Under the pieces are notes generated by a model. The model did not search any database and was not told the DNA's origin. It saw only the letters and a program-made list of their open reading frames with translations. A stretch of DNA of 64,000 nt from Polaribacter sp. L3A8 (lineage in GTDB: Bacteria; Bacteroidota; Bacteroidia; Flavobacteriales; Flavobacteriaceae): positions 3,826,501 to 3,890,500 of the forward strand of contig NZ_CP047026.1 in assembly GCF_009796785.1 (NCBI RefSeq), read 5' to 3'. Made by a program: the position numbers and the translations under genes. Below, piece by piece: positions 35,509-43,950 of this stretch; positions within the stretch are counted from its first letter, which is position 1; each line of letters starts with the position of its first letter.

Positions 35509-35579
35509 GTCATTACGAACGAGGTTACGAGTGAAGTAATCTGTTTATAAAAAAAGGTTGCTTCGTTCCTCGCAATGAC
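35509..35579. repeat. Palindromic intergenic repeat, trpD-trpC gap, copy 1
   Basis: Starts gtcattacgaacgaggttac and ends gcttcgttcctcgcaatgac. The two ends form an imperfect inverted repeat able to fold as a hairpin. Confidence 0.8.
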
Positions 35580-35609
35580 AGAAGTAAAATAAATAGTAAT
35601 AAATAAAAC

Positions 35610-35683
35610 GTCATTCCGAATGAAGTATGACTGAAGGAATCTTGTAATTTGAATTAACAGATTGCTTCGTACCTCGCAATGAC
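35610..35683. repeat. Palindromic intergenic repeat, trpD-trpC gap, copy 2
   Basis: Starts gtcattccgaatgaagtatg and ends gcttcgtacctcgcaatgac. Second tandem copy in the same 196-base gap. Confidence 0.8.
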
Positions 35684-35697
35684 AGAATATATAAGAA

Positions 35698-36486
35698 ATG
35701 ACAATTTTAGATAAAATAATAGCATTTAAAAAGAAGGAAATTGCTAAGATAAAAGCAGAAGTTCCTGTTCAGAATTTAGTAAAAAGTCCTAGTTTTGGAA
35801 GAACAACTTTTTCATTAAAAAAATCTTTGTTAGAAGTTGGTTCTACAGGAATTATTGCTGAATTTAAACGTCAATCTCCTTCTAAAGGAATTATTAATGA
35901 CACAGCAACTATTGCAGATGTTACCAATGGATATTTAGATGCAAATGTAGCGGCACAATCTATCTTAACAGATACTTCATTTTTTGGAGGTTCTATGGCA
36001 GATTTGATGGAAGCAAGAATCATCAACCAACAAAAACCAATTTTAAGAAAAGATTTTATTGTTGATGGATTTCAAATTGTAGAAGCAAAAGCAATTGGAG
36101 CCGATGTAATTTTATTAATTGCTTCTTGTTTAACAGCAACCGAATTAAAAAACTACGGAAACTTAGCAACAGATTTAGGTTTAGAAGTTTTATATGAAAT
36201 TCATACCCAAGAAGATTTAGATAAAATTAACGATTTAGATAATAAAATTATCGGAATCAATAACAGAAACCTAAATACTTTTGAAGTTGATTTGGAGCAT
36301 TCTATTAAGTTGGCAGGTCAAATTCCGGATACTTGTTTGAAAGTTTCAGAAAGCGGAATTTCTGATCCAAAAATTATTACAGGATTAAAAGAGTTTGGTT
36401 TTCAAGGATTTTTAATTGGAGAAAATTTTATGAAAACGGATAACCCAGGAGAAGCTTGTTTAGATTTTATCAATCAAATTAGATAA
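35698..36486 (+). CDS. trpC: Indole-3-glycerol phosphate synthase
   Basis: 262 residues forming a TIM barrel. Motifs: MTILDKIIAFKKKEIAKIK, STGIIAEFKRQSPSKGIIN (catalytic Lys and Glu region), LTDTSFFGGSMADL, PILRKDFIVDGFQI (catalytic KDFI), GADVILLIAS, IIGINNRNLNTFEVD, and KVSESGISDPKII. It closes the indole ring from CdRP. Not fused to TrpF. ATG 35698 lies 14 bases after a repeat. Confidence 0.96.
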   Translation: MTILDKIIAFKKKEIAKIKAEVPVQNLVKSPSFGRTTFSLKKSLLEVGSTGIIAEFKRQSPSKGIINDTATIADVTNGYLDANVAAQSILTDTSFFGGSMADLMEARIINQQKPILRKDFIVDGFQIVEAKAIGADVILLIASCLTATELKNYGNLATDLGLEVLYEIHTQEDLDKINDLDNKIIGINNRNLNTFEVDLEHSIKLAGQIPDTCLKVSESGISDPKIITGLKEFGFQGFLIGENFMKTDNPGEACLDFINQIR

Positions 36487-36493
36487 AAAAAAA

Positions 36494-36530
36494 GAGCCCA
36501 TCCTAACCTTCCCGAAGGGAAGGGACTCTC
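36494..36530. repeat. Hairpin repeat in the trpC-trpF gap
   Basis: gagcccatcctaaccttccc followed by gaagggaagggactctc folds into a ccttccc/gggaagg hairpin (36507-36523). A related C/G-run sequence (cccc...tcgggg...gggg) recurs at 36611-36635 inside the next reading frame. Confidence 0.65.
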
Positions 36531-36542
36531 ACTGTTGAGAAA

Positions 36543-37343
36543 TTGATAAAAGACAAAAAAAGAAATATAATTTTGAATAAAAGCGAAGACAACAACACAT
36601 CGATTCCATTGTTCCCCCCTTCGGGGGAAAGGGGGCTTTTTCTAAAGGTTTGCGGAATGAAATTCACAGAAAATATCCAACAAGTTGCCCATTTGCAACC
36701 TGACTATTTGGGCTTTATTTTTTATGAGAAATCAAAAAGAAATTTTGAAGGTATTATTCCAGAGTTTTCAAAATCAATCAAAAAAACGGGTGTTTTTGTA
36801 AATGAATATCCAGAGATTGTAATTTCTTTGGTAGAAGAATATAGAATAGACGCTATTCAATTACACGGAGATGAATCTGTTGATTATATAAAAGAATTAA
36901 AATGTCAGTTCGAGCGCAGTCGAGAACTAAAGATTGAAGAAAATAAAAGTATCAAAAAGCAAAAAAACAAACACTACATTTCTAAAAATGAAGTTGAGGT
37001 TATTAAAGTATTCGGAATTAAAGACGAATTCGATTTTGATGTTTTAAAACCTTATTTAGAAATTGTAGATTTCTTTTTGTTTGACACTAAAGGAAAGGAA
37101 AGAGGAGGAAACGGAACAAAATTCGATTGGTCTGTTTTAGAGAAATATCCTTTTGATGTACCTTTCTTTTTAAGTGGAGGAATCGGATTAGATGATGTAG
37201 AAGAGGTTCAAAAAATATTGAAATCTAATTTACCAATTTACGCTTTAGATGTAAATAGTAAATTTGAAAGTAAACCAGGAGTTAAGAAAATAGAAGAATT
37301 AAAGGAATTTAAAAAGAACGTTATTACGAACGTAGTGAAGTAA
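36543..37343 (+). CDS. trpF: Phosphoribosylanthranilate isomerase, expanded by repeat-derived segments
   Basis: 266 residues versus about 205-215 usually. The TrpF core is clear: LKVCGMKFTENIQQVAHLQPDYLGFIFYEKSKR (catalytic Cys), VFVNEYPEIVISLVEEYRIDAIQLHGDES, VIKVFGIKDEFDFDVL, DFFLFDTKGKERGGNGTKFDWSVL (catalytic Asp), PFFLSGGIGLDDV and YALDVNSKFESKPGVKK. There is no ATG before the core; a TTG at 36543 (or TTG 36609) must serve as start, since the next in-frame stop upstream is at 36504. The ~34-residue N-terminal extension, an internal insertion of ~30 residues (starting CQFERSREL, near residue 121) and the last residues NVITNVVK are all at least partly coded by genomic repeats. Probably still active; the catalytic residues remain. 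Confidence 0.9.
   Translation: MIKDKKRNIILNKSEDNNTSIPLFPPSGERGLFLKVCGMKFTENIQQVAHLQPDYLGFIFYEKSKRNFEGIIPEFSKSIKKTGVFVNEYPEIVISLVEEYRIDAIQLHGDESVDYIKELKCQFERSRELKIEENKSIKKQKNKHYISKNEVEVIKVFGIKDEFDFDVLKPYLEIVDFFLFDTKGKERGGNGTKFDWSVLEKYPFDVPFFLSGGIGLDDVEEVQKILKSNLPIYALDVNSKFESKPGVKKIEELKEFKKNVITNVVK
36904..36928. repeat. 'cgagcgcagtcgag' repeat inside trpF
   Basis: gtcagttcgagcgcagtcga continues to gaac; the same core as at 32123-32176. It is in frame and codes QFERSREL within the trpF insertion. Confidence 0.8.
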
Positions 37344-37385
37344 TCTGCTTATTAATTAAGAGATTGCTTCGTTCCTCGCAATGAC
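37320..37385. repeat. Palindromic repeat overlapping the trpF stop
   Basis: Starts gttattacgaacgtagtgaa and ends gcttcgttcctcgcaatgac. The 5' part codes the last eight residues of TrpF and its TAA; the 3' part fills the gap to trpB. Confidence 0.85.
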
Positions 37386-37400
37386 AGAATATTATAAAAT

Positions 37401-38585
37401 ATGAAATCAAAATTTCACCCAGACAAAAATGGTTATTACGGACAATTTGGAGGCGCATTCATTCCGGAATTGTTATATCCAAATGTAAAAGAATTAGAAG
37501 ATAATTACATTCAAATATTAGAATCTAAGGAGTTTCAAGAAGAATACAAATCGTTATTAAAAGATTACGTAGGTCGCCCAAGTCCGTTGTATTTGGCAAA
37601 ACGTTTGTCAGAAAAATATGGCGCTTTTATTTATTTAAAACGAGAAGATTTAAATCATACAGGAGCACATAAAATTAACAATACAATTGGTCAGATTTTG
37701 GTTGCCAAGAAATTAGGGAAGACTAAAATTATAGCAGAAACAGGAGCAGGACAACATGGTGTTGCTACTGCTACGGTTTGTGCTTTAATGGGCTTAGAGT
37801 GTACCGTTTTTATGGGAGAAAAAGACATTGTTCGTCAAGCACCAAATGTTGCTCGTATGAAAATGTTGGGAGCAAAAGTGGTACCTGCTTTAAGCGGAAG
37901 TAGAACTTTAAAAGACGCAACAAACGAAGCAATAAGATATTGGATTCAGCATCCAGAAACCTTTTATTTAATTGGTTCTGTTGTTGGTCCACATCCATAT
38001 CCAGATATGGTTGCACGTTTACAAGCTGTAATATCCGAAGAAATGAAATGGCAACTAAAAGAGAAAACAGGTAAAGAAAACCCGGATACAATTATTGCTT
38101 GTGTTGGAGGAGGTTCTAATGCTGCTGGGGCTTTTTATCACTATATGGATGATGAAGAGGTAGAACTAATCGCAGTAGAAGCTTCTGGTTTAGGAGTGAA
38201 TTCTGGAGAAAGTGCTGCAACTTCTCAATTAGGAGAAGTAGGGATTATTCATGGTTCTAAAACCATTTTAATGCAAGATGAATACGGGCAAATTGTGGAG
38301 CCTTATTCTATTTCTGCTGGGTTAGATTATCCTGGAGTTGGTCCTTTACACGCCTTTTTATATGAAAGTAAAAGAGCCAAGTTTATGGATGCAACGGATA
38401 AAGAAGCGTTGGCAGCAGCATATGAATTAACTAGAATAGAAGGAATTATTCCAGCGTTAGAAAGTGCACACGCTTTGGCTGTTTTATCAAAAATTAAGTT
38501 TAGAAAAGACCAAGTTGTGGTAGTAAATTTATCGGGTAGAGGAGATAAAGATTTAGAAACGTATATCAATCATTTAGAAGAATAA
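37401..38585 (+). CDS. trpB: Tryptophan synthase beta chain
   Basis: 394 residues. PLP enzyme motifs: [45 protein letters not shown] (the lysine forms the Schiff base), [45 protein letters not shown], the phosphate-binding [13 protein letters not shown], and [16 protein letters not shown], with the terminal [13 protein letters not shown]. It condenses indole and serine to tryptophan in the alpha2-beta2 complex. The stop overlaps the ATG of the DUF3050 gene by one base. Confidence 0.97.
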   Translation: MKSKFHPDKNGYYGQFGGAFIPELLYPNVKELEDNYIQILESKEFQEEYKSLLKDYVGRPSPLYLAKRLSEKYGAFIYLKREDLNHTGAHKINNTIGQILVAKKLGKTKIIAETGAGQHGVATATVCALMGLECTVFMGEKDIVRQAPNVARMKMLGAKVVPALSGSRTLKDATNEAIRYWIQHPETFYLIGSVVGPHPYPDMVARLQAVISEEMKWQLKEKTGKENPDTIIACVGGGSNAAGAFYHYMDDEEVELIAVEASGLGVNSGESAATSQLGEVGIIHGSKTILMQDEYGQIVEPYSISAGLDYPGVGPLHAFLYESKRAKFMDATDKEALAAAYELTRIEGIIPALESAHALAVLSKIKFRKDQVVVVNLSGRGDKDLETYINHLEE

Positions 38586-39376
38586 TGAATTCTAAAATAG
38601 CATATATAGAAAATGAGTTGGTGTCTTTAAGAGAAGATTTAAAGAACCATCAACTTTATAAAAAGTTAAACTCTATAGAAGATATAAAAACTTTTATGGA
38701 AGCACATGTGTATGCAGTTTGGGACTTTATGTCTCTTTTAAAAGCATTACAAATAAATTTAACAACGGTTTCTATTCCTTGGATTCCGAAGAAAAACACC
38801 AACTTAGTTCGCTTTATAAACGAAATTACGTTGGCAGAAGAAAGTGATGTTAATAAAGACGGAGTTTTAAAAAGTCATTATGAAATGTATTTAGATGCGA
38901 TGCAAGAAATGAATGCAGATTGCTCTAAAATAGAAGGTTTTATTAATAAAATTATCAAAGGAAAAGACGTTTTTAAATCTATTGATAATTTAGAGGTGCA
39001 TAACGCTATAAAGGATTTTGTTTCTTATACTTTTAAGGTTATAGAAACAAATGAAAGTCATAAAATAGCAGCAGCATTTACGTTTGGTAGAGAGGATATT
39101 ATACCAGATATGTTTATAAAAATTGTAGATGAAACTACCTTAAAAAGTAATAAGAAGTTTGATAATTTTATTTATTATTTAGAAAGACATATTGAGTTAG
39201 ACGGAGATGAACATGGGCCTTTATCATTACAAATGATTGAAGAATTATGTGGTAATGACGATAAAAAATGGCAAGAAGTTTTAGAAGTAGCCAAAGAGTC
39301 TTTGCAAGTAAGAATCAATTTGTGGAGTGCTGTAGAAGAAGAATTAAAAAGTAAAAACGAACCAATTTTAGCATGA
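38585..39376 (+). CDS. DUF3050 protein with heme-oxygenase-like metal motifs, inside the trp operon
   Basis: 263 all-helical residues. I recognise the DUF3050 pattern: FMEAHVYAVWDFMSLLKALQ (Glu39, His41), FINEITLAEESDVNKDG and SHYEMYLDAM, AAFTFGREDIIPDMF, and LERHIELDGDEHGPLSL. The H-x3-D-x3-H series in HIELDGDEH plus the acidic/His residues of the first helix resemble the ligand sets of heme-oxygenase-like diiron oxidases, so a metal-dependent oxygenase is plausible. It overlaps trpB by one base and trpA by four, so it is translationally coupled within the trp operon. The actual reaction, and whether its substrate is a tryptophan-pathway intermediate, is unknown. Confidence 0.8.
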   Translation: MNSKIAYIENELVSLREDLKNHQLYKKLNSIEDIKTFMEAHVYAVWDFMSLLKALQINLTTVSIPWIPKKNTNLVRFINEITLAEESDVNKDGVLKSHYEMYLDAMQEMNADCSKIEGFINKIIKGKDVFKSIDNLEVHNAIKDFVSYTFKVIETNESHKIAAAFTFGREDIIPDMFIKIVDETTLKSNKKFDNFIYYLERHIELDGDEHGPLSLQMIEELCGNDDKKWQEVLEVAKESLQVRINLWSAVEEELKSKNEPILA

Positions 39377-40137
39377 AAAAATTAGAAACAATCTTTCAGG
39401 AAAAGAAAAATTTATTATCGATTTATTTTACTTGTGGTTATCCTAAATTAGATGATACTACTAAGGTAATTACTGCATTAGAAAAAAGTGGTGTCGATTT
39501 TATAGAAGTTGGTTTGCCTTATTCAGATCCTTTAGCAGATGGTCCTACGATACAAGAAAGTAGCCAAAAAGCATTAGAAAACGGTATTAATTTAGATCTT
39601 ATTTTCGATCAATTAATGACGATTAAAGACACTAATAAAACACCTTTAGTTTTAATGGGGTATTTAAATCAGATGATTAAATATGGTGAGGATAAGTTTT
39701 GTCAGAAAGTAGTAGATTGTGGTATAGAAACGGTTATTCTTCCAGATTTACCAATGGTAGAGTTTGAAAATCATTATAAAGCATTGTTTGAAAAATACGG
39801 AATTACAAGTGTATTTTTAATTACTCCGCATACATCCGAAGAAAGAATTAGAAAAATAGATGCGTATTCTAAAGCGTTTATTTATGTAGTTGCTTCTGCT
39901 TCTATTACCGGTGCAAAAGGCGATATATCTAATCAACAAATTGAATATTTCGAAAGAATTAAAAACATGAACTTGCAAAGTAATTTAATTGTTGGTTTTG
40001 GTATTTCTGATAAACAAACTTTTACAACTGCTTGTAAATATGCAAATGGAACCATTATTGGTTCTGCATTTATAAAGAACTTAGGAGAAAATGGTATTGA
40101 TAAAATTGATGATTTTATTAAACCGATTATTTCATAA
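39373..40137 (+). CDS. trpA: Tryptophan synthase alpha chain
   Basis: 254 residues, TIM barrel. Motifs: YFTCGYPKLDDT, VDFIEVGLPYSDPLADGPTIQESSQKAL (catalytic Glu and Asp-bearing loop), PLVLMGYLNQMIKYG, VILPDLPMVE (catalytic Asp), FLITPHTSEERI, VASASITGAKG, and IVGFGISDKQ. It cleaves indole-3-glycerol phosphate to indole and glyceraldehyde-3-phosphate. Final gene of the trp operon, overlapping the DUF3050 gene, and followed by a terminator. Confidence 0.97.
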   Translation: MKKLETIFQEKKNLLSIYFTCGYPKLDDTTKVITALEKSGVDFIEVGLPYSDPLADGPTIQESSQKALENGINLDLIFDQLMTIKDTNKTPLVLMGYLNQMIKYGEDKFCQKVVDCGIETVILPDLPMVEFENHYKALFEKYGITSVFLITPHTSEERIRKIDAYSKAFIYVVASASITGAKGDISNQQIEYFERIKNMNLQSNLIVGFGISDKQTFTTACKYANGTIIGSAFIKNLGENGIDKIDDFIKPIIS

Positions 40138-40162
40138 ATAAAACCTCATACATGTCACAAAA

Positions 40163-40197
40163 AAAAAAGCGAAACTGATTAAGTTTCGCTTTTTTTT
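40163..40197. terminator. Bidirectional terminator between trpA and the FKBP gene
   Basis: Stem agcgaaact / agtttcgct with a five-base loop, flanked by an A-run on the left and eight Ts on the right. It serves trpA on the plus strand and the FKBP lipoprotein gene (ends 40215) on the minus strand. Confidence 0.9.
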
Positions 40198-40214
40198 ATG
40201 AGTTTTAAATTGGG

Positions 40215-41051
40215 TTAGTTTACACTAATTAATTTTATATCAAAAATTAAAACAGCTCCTCCTGGTATAGCGGCATTTCCAGCATCACCATAGGCTAAAT
40301 GAGAAGGGATTAAAAGGATTCCTTCTCCTCCTTCTTTAAAAAACTGAATTCCTTCTGTCCAACCAGAAATAACGTTATTTAGGTTTGTGGTAAAACCGTT
40401 TGAATTTTCGTCAAAAACACTTCCATTTAATAGGTAACCTTTATAAGCAACAGTAACATTAGCAGTGCTACTTGCTGGTTTATTTCCATCACCTTCTTTG
40501 GTTTTTACATAGTATAAGCCAGAATCTGTTTTTGTTGCTACTAAATTATTATCATCAATATATTTTAAAATTGAAGCATCATTTTGAGATTCATAATCAG
40601 GATAAGAAGCCTTAAGTTTTATTTCGAAAATTAAAACAGTACCTCCAGGAATTGAACCAGAGCTATTGCCACTTTCTCCAAAAGCTAATTGATAAGGTAT
40701 TAATAAAGTTGCGTCTCCGCCTTCTTTTAAAAGTTGAACACCTTCTCTTAAGCCGTTAATAACTATGCCTAAATTTAATATAATAGATTCTCTTTCATCA
40801 TAAATAGTTCCGTCTAACAAATAGGCTTTGTAATCAAGCTCTACAATATCGTTTTCTGTTGGCCTTGTTCCTGTACCTTCATTGTTGATAACATAATATA
40901 AGCCAGAATTGGTTTTTGTAGTGGTTAAGTTGTTTGCTTCAATGTATTCTAGGATGTCTGCTTCTGTTTGTGGTTCAAAAGTAGAAGAATCATCACCAGT
41001 ACAAGAAGTGAAAAGAATTAGTGAGAAAAATAAATATAAGTATGATTTCAT
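40215..41051 (-). CDS. Lipoprotein with two FKBP-type peptidyl-prolyl isomerase domains
   Basis: 278 residues. Lipoprotein signal MKSYLYLFFSLILFTSC. Two homologous FKBP units: first ~residues 33-150 (TNSGLYYVINNEGTGTRP, VELDYKAYLLDGTIYDERES, LREGVQLLKEGGDATLLIPYQLAFGESG, IPGGTVLIFEIKL), second ~residues 155-278 (TDSGLYYVKTKEGDGNKP, VTVAYKGYLLNGSVFDENSNG, WTEGIQFFKEGGEGILLIPSHLAYGDAG, IPGGAVLIFDIKL). FKBPs speed proline isomerisation during folding, here at the outer membrane or in the periplasm. The doubled domain probably arose by internal duplication. Confidence 0.93.
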   Translation of the reverse strand: MKSYLYLFFSLILFTSCTGDDSSTFEPQTEADILEYIEANNLTTTKTNSGLYYVINNEGTGTRPTENDIVELDYKAYLLDGTIYDERESIILNLGIVINGLREGVQLLKEGGDATLLIPYQLAFGESGNSSGSIPGGTVLIFEIKLKASYPDYESQNDASILKYIDDNNLVATKTDSGLYYVKTKEGDGNKPASSTANVTVAYKGYLLNGSVFDENSNGFTTNLNNVISGWTEGIQFFKEGGEGILLIPSHLAYGDAGNAAIPGGAVLIFDIKLISVN

Positions 41052-41163
41052 TTTATGAATTTAAAAATTATTAGCGAATATAATAGAATTACTAATCATT
41101 ATATAATTTGAAAATAGAAATTAATCATAAAATTGCCTATATTGATAAACTAAATTAAAAAAT

Positions 41164-41397
41164 ATGGAATTACCAAAAAGAGCAGGAAATGCATCTATTG
41201 CAGTAGCATTAGAAGAAGGGAAAAATTACGCATGGTGTACTTGTGGATTATCGGAAAAGCAACCACTGTGTGATGGAAAACATAAAGGAACAGGGATGAG
41301 TCCGAATGTATTTACTGCAGAAAAAACAGAAACAAAAAACTTATGTGCTTGTAAAGCAACTAAAAACGAACCTTTTTGTGATGGTTCTCATAGATAG
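41164..41397 (+). CDS. CDGSH-type iron-sulfur protein (two motifs)
   Basis: 77 residues with two zinc-finger-like CDGSH modules: YAWCTCGLSEKQPLCDGKHKG (residues ~20-41) and LCACKATKNEPFCDGSHR (~60-77). Each C-x-C...C-x3-H set binds a 2Fe-2S cluster in this family. The protein has no signal peptide and is cytoplasmic. Redox or Fe-S transfer roles are known for relatives; no specific role is suggested by the neighbours. Monocistronic. Confidence 0.92.
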   Translation: MELPKRAGNASIAVALEEGKNYAWCTCGLSEKQPLCDGKHKGTGMSPNVFTAEKTETKNLCACKATKNEPFCDGSHR

Positions 41398-41583
41398 AAA
41401 AAAATAGCATTTTTGAGAAAATGGGATTGTATTTTAATTTTATGGTATGTTGTTTTTTAATAATATAATCAACAAACTGACCTTCTTTATAAAACCATTT
41501 TTCTCTTTAATTGTCAATAAAACCATTCTTTCATTTAGAAGTTAAATTGATAAAATTAATAGATTTACCTAGAAAAAACTGCT

Positions 41584-41591
41584 TAAATTTG
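41584..41591 (+). promoter_or_regulatory. -7 promoter box of the FUSC gene
   Basis: TAAATTTG, an exact TAnnTTTG match 17 bases before the ATG at 41608. Confidence 0.5.
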
Positions 41592-41607
41592 AATATTAAT
41601 TTTATTC

Positions 41608-43821
41608 ATGATTAAAAATTTAATTAGATATTTTAAAGGGGTGTATTTTGTTAAAGCACTAGTAGTTGCTATTGCGATGGTAATTCCTGTACTAATATCA
41701 ATTTATTTCTTTGATAGTTTTCATATCGGATTTAGTATTGCTTTAGGTGCTATTTTTTGTGCTCCATCTGATATTTCTGGAAGTTTAAAACATAAGTTTT
41801 TTGGCATCGTTGTTTCCATCATTTTAACCTTTGCAATAACATTACTAATAGGCTGTTTTACAAGTTATTTTGTTTTAATTCCGCTGTTAATTATTCTCGT
41901 ATTTTCAATCTCTTATCTTTCTGTTTTTAGCTTTAGAGCTTCTTTAATTTCATTTGCGGGTTTAATTTCGTTGGTTTTGGCTTTTGCACCACATAGCGCA
42001 GAAGTCTCTGTTTTTGAGCATGCCTTATTTATTGCTTTAGGTGGTATTTGGTATTTGTTTTTAACCATTTTAACAGAATTAGTACTCACAAAAGTGCAAA
42101 TAGAGTATTTGTTTGTTCAATTAATTGAAAAAACGGCTGATTTTGTAAAAATTCGTGGAAAGTTATTGGTTGAGAGTGAAAATAGAACCGCACTTTTAGA
42201 TGAGAATTTTAAACTTCAAATAACTATTAATGAACTACATGAAACGATAAGGGAAGTTGTTTTAGAGAAAAGATTTAACTCTGGGTTTAGTAATAGAACA
42301 AGACGTCAACAGTTAATTTTTTCTAAAATTATTGAGATATATGAATTAGCTATTTCAAATGTGGTAGATTATGATAAGTTTGATGATTTATTTAAAGAGC
42401 ATCAAGAGAAAGTAGACGAGTTTAAACTATTAATTTTTGAAGTTTCAGAAAGGTTAAACCATATCTCAAAAGTTATTTTAAAAGAAGAAAAACTTACATT
42501 TCAAAACAATTTTAAAATTTTACTTAAAAAAATACAAAATCATATAGAAATTTATAAAGTTACTGTTGGTTTGCCAGAATCTAGAGAAGGGGTTATTTTT
42601 TTATTAAATTATAAAGCGTATCAAGAAAAGCAAATAGGGAATTTAATGGATATTTTTAGGGTACTAGATAACTACTCTAAAAACGATAAAATTAGGCCTA
42701 TAAAGGATGCAGAACAGTTTTTGACACCTCAAGATTATGACCTTAAAAAACTAAAAGCAAATTTCACTTTAAAGTCGCCCATATTTAGACATTCGTTAAG
42801 ATTAACACTTACAATGTTTATTGGTTTAATGATTGGTTATGCTATTGATATGCAACAACCTTATTGGATTTTATTAACCATAGTGGTTATTATGAGGCCA
42901 AGTTATGGTTTAACCAAAGAAAGAACAAAGCATAGAGTATTAGGTACATTAATTGGTGCTGCAGTTGGTGTCGGAATCGTTTTTTTAACACAAAATCCAA
43001 TTATTTACGCTTTAATATCTGTAACATCATTAATTATTGGTTTTTCTTTGGTGAAACAAAATTATAGAAATGGGGCTGCATTTATTACGCTCTATGTTAT
43101 TTTTATTTATGCCTTAATTAATCCCAATATTTTAACGGTTATAAAGTTTAGAGTTTTTGATACGTTAATTGGATCTTTATTAGCCTATGTTGCTAATTAC
43201 TTTTTTTGGCCAGCGTGGGAAGCTAAAAGTATTAAAGATTTCTTTTTACATTCTATAGAAAGTTTTTCAAAACTATTAATACAAATAGATTTTTTTTATC
43301 ATAAAAAAGGCGAAGTCCCTACCGAGTATGCTTTGGCTAGAAAAGAAGCTTTTTTACAAGTAGGAAACTTAAATGCAGCTTACCAAAGATTGGCACAAGA
43401 ACCAAAATCTAAACAAGAAAATATTGCAACATTTTATGAGTTGATGACTATTTTTAACACCTACTTATCTTCTCTATCCTCATTAGGGATGTATATAAGA
43501 ACTAATGAAACCGGTAAGGTACCACAACAATTTGAAATTTATGTAAAGCATATTTTATTTCAGTTAGATAAAGCAATTGCTATTTTAAATAATACGGAGT
43601 CGAGTAGTAGTTTAGACAGCGAAGAGCTTCGTCTGGCAACAAAAAATTATGAAGATTATTTTCATAATTTATCAGAACAGAGAGATGCCGAAATTGAAAA
43701 AGGATTGCCTATTTCTAAAGAAATGAGATCACAATTGCATGAAACACAATTAATTTCTGAACAAGTAAGATGGTTGCTGAGTTTGTCTGAAAGTTTGGTA
43801 AAAAACATAAAAAAAGTTTAG
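41608..43821 (+). CDS. FUSC-family inner-membrane transporter (YccS/YhfK-like)
   Basis: 737 residues with two sets of membrane helices: an N-terminal block (ALVVAIAMVIPVLISIYFF through LVLAFAPHSAEVSVFEHALFIALGGIWYLFL), a cytoplasmic helical domain (~residues 165-390), and a second block (RLTLTMFIGLMIGYAIDMQQPYWILLTIVVIMRPSYGLTKERTKHRVLGTLIGAAVGVGIVFL, then AFITLYVIFIYALI and RVFDTLIGSLLAYVANYFFWPAWE). The PYW(I/V)LLT..V.MRP..G.T..R...R..GT..G motif is the FUSC signature. Family members are putative aromatic-acid or toxic-compound exporters. Single gene, substrate unknown. Confidence 0.93.
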   Translation: MIKNLIRYFKGVYFVKALVVAIAMVIPVLISIYFFDSFHIGFSIALGAIFCAPSDISGSLKHKFFGIVVSIILTFAITLLIGCFTSYFVLIPLLIILVFSISYLSVFSFRASLISFAGLISLVLAFAPHSAEVSVFEHALFIALGGIWYLFLTILTELVLTKVQIEYLFVQLIEKTADFVKIRGKLLVESENRTALLDENFKLQITINELHETIREVVLEKRFNSGFSNRTRRQQLIFSKIIEIYELAISNVVDYDKFDDLFKEHQEKVDEFKLLIFEVSERLNHISKVILKEEKLTFQNNFKILLKKIQNHIEIYKVTVGLPESREGVIFLLNYKAYQEKQIGNLMDIFRVLDNYSKNDKIRPIKDAEQFLTPQDYDLKKLKANFTLKSPIFRHSLRLTLTMFIGLMIGYAIDMQQPYWILLTIVVIMRPSYGLTKERTKHRVLGTLIGAAVGVGIVFLTQNPIIYALISVTSLIIGFSLVKQNYRNGAAFITLYVIFIYALINPNILTVIKFRVFDTLIGSLLAYVANYFFWPAWEAKSIKDFFLHSIESFSKLLIQIDFFYHKKGEVPTEYALARKEAFLQVGNLNAAYQRLAQEPKSKQENIATFYELMTIFNTYLSSLSSLGMYIRTNETGKVPQQFEIYVKHILFQLDKAIAILNNTESSSSLDSEELRLATKNYEDYFHNLSEQRDAEIEKGLPISKEMRSQLHETQLISEQVRWLLSLSESLVKNIKKV

Positions 43822-43878
43822 TTCTACATTTTGTAAAAGTATTTTTTATGAAAACAGTTAATACTTGTTTTGAAGTTT

Positions 43879-43950
43879 TTATTTAATTTGAAAATGAATA
43901 TGATCATCATGCCTTACAGCTCCACAACCATGAAATCTTATTTTAGAATG
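43879..43950 (-). pseudogene. Severed C-terminal tail of the M15/M74-like peptidase gene
   Basis: Directly after the TAG stop (complement of 43951-43953) the same reading frame continues for 23 codons, HSKIRFHGCGAVRHDDHIHFQ and two more, to a TAA at 43879-43881. The DDHIHF motif corresponds to the C-terminal zinc-ligand motif of M74/M15 peptidases, so this is coding sequence cut off by an in-frame nonsense codon. No indel is needed to join it to the upstream gene. Confidence 0.75.
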
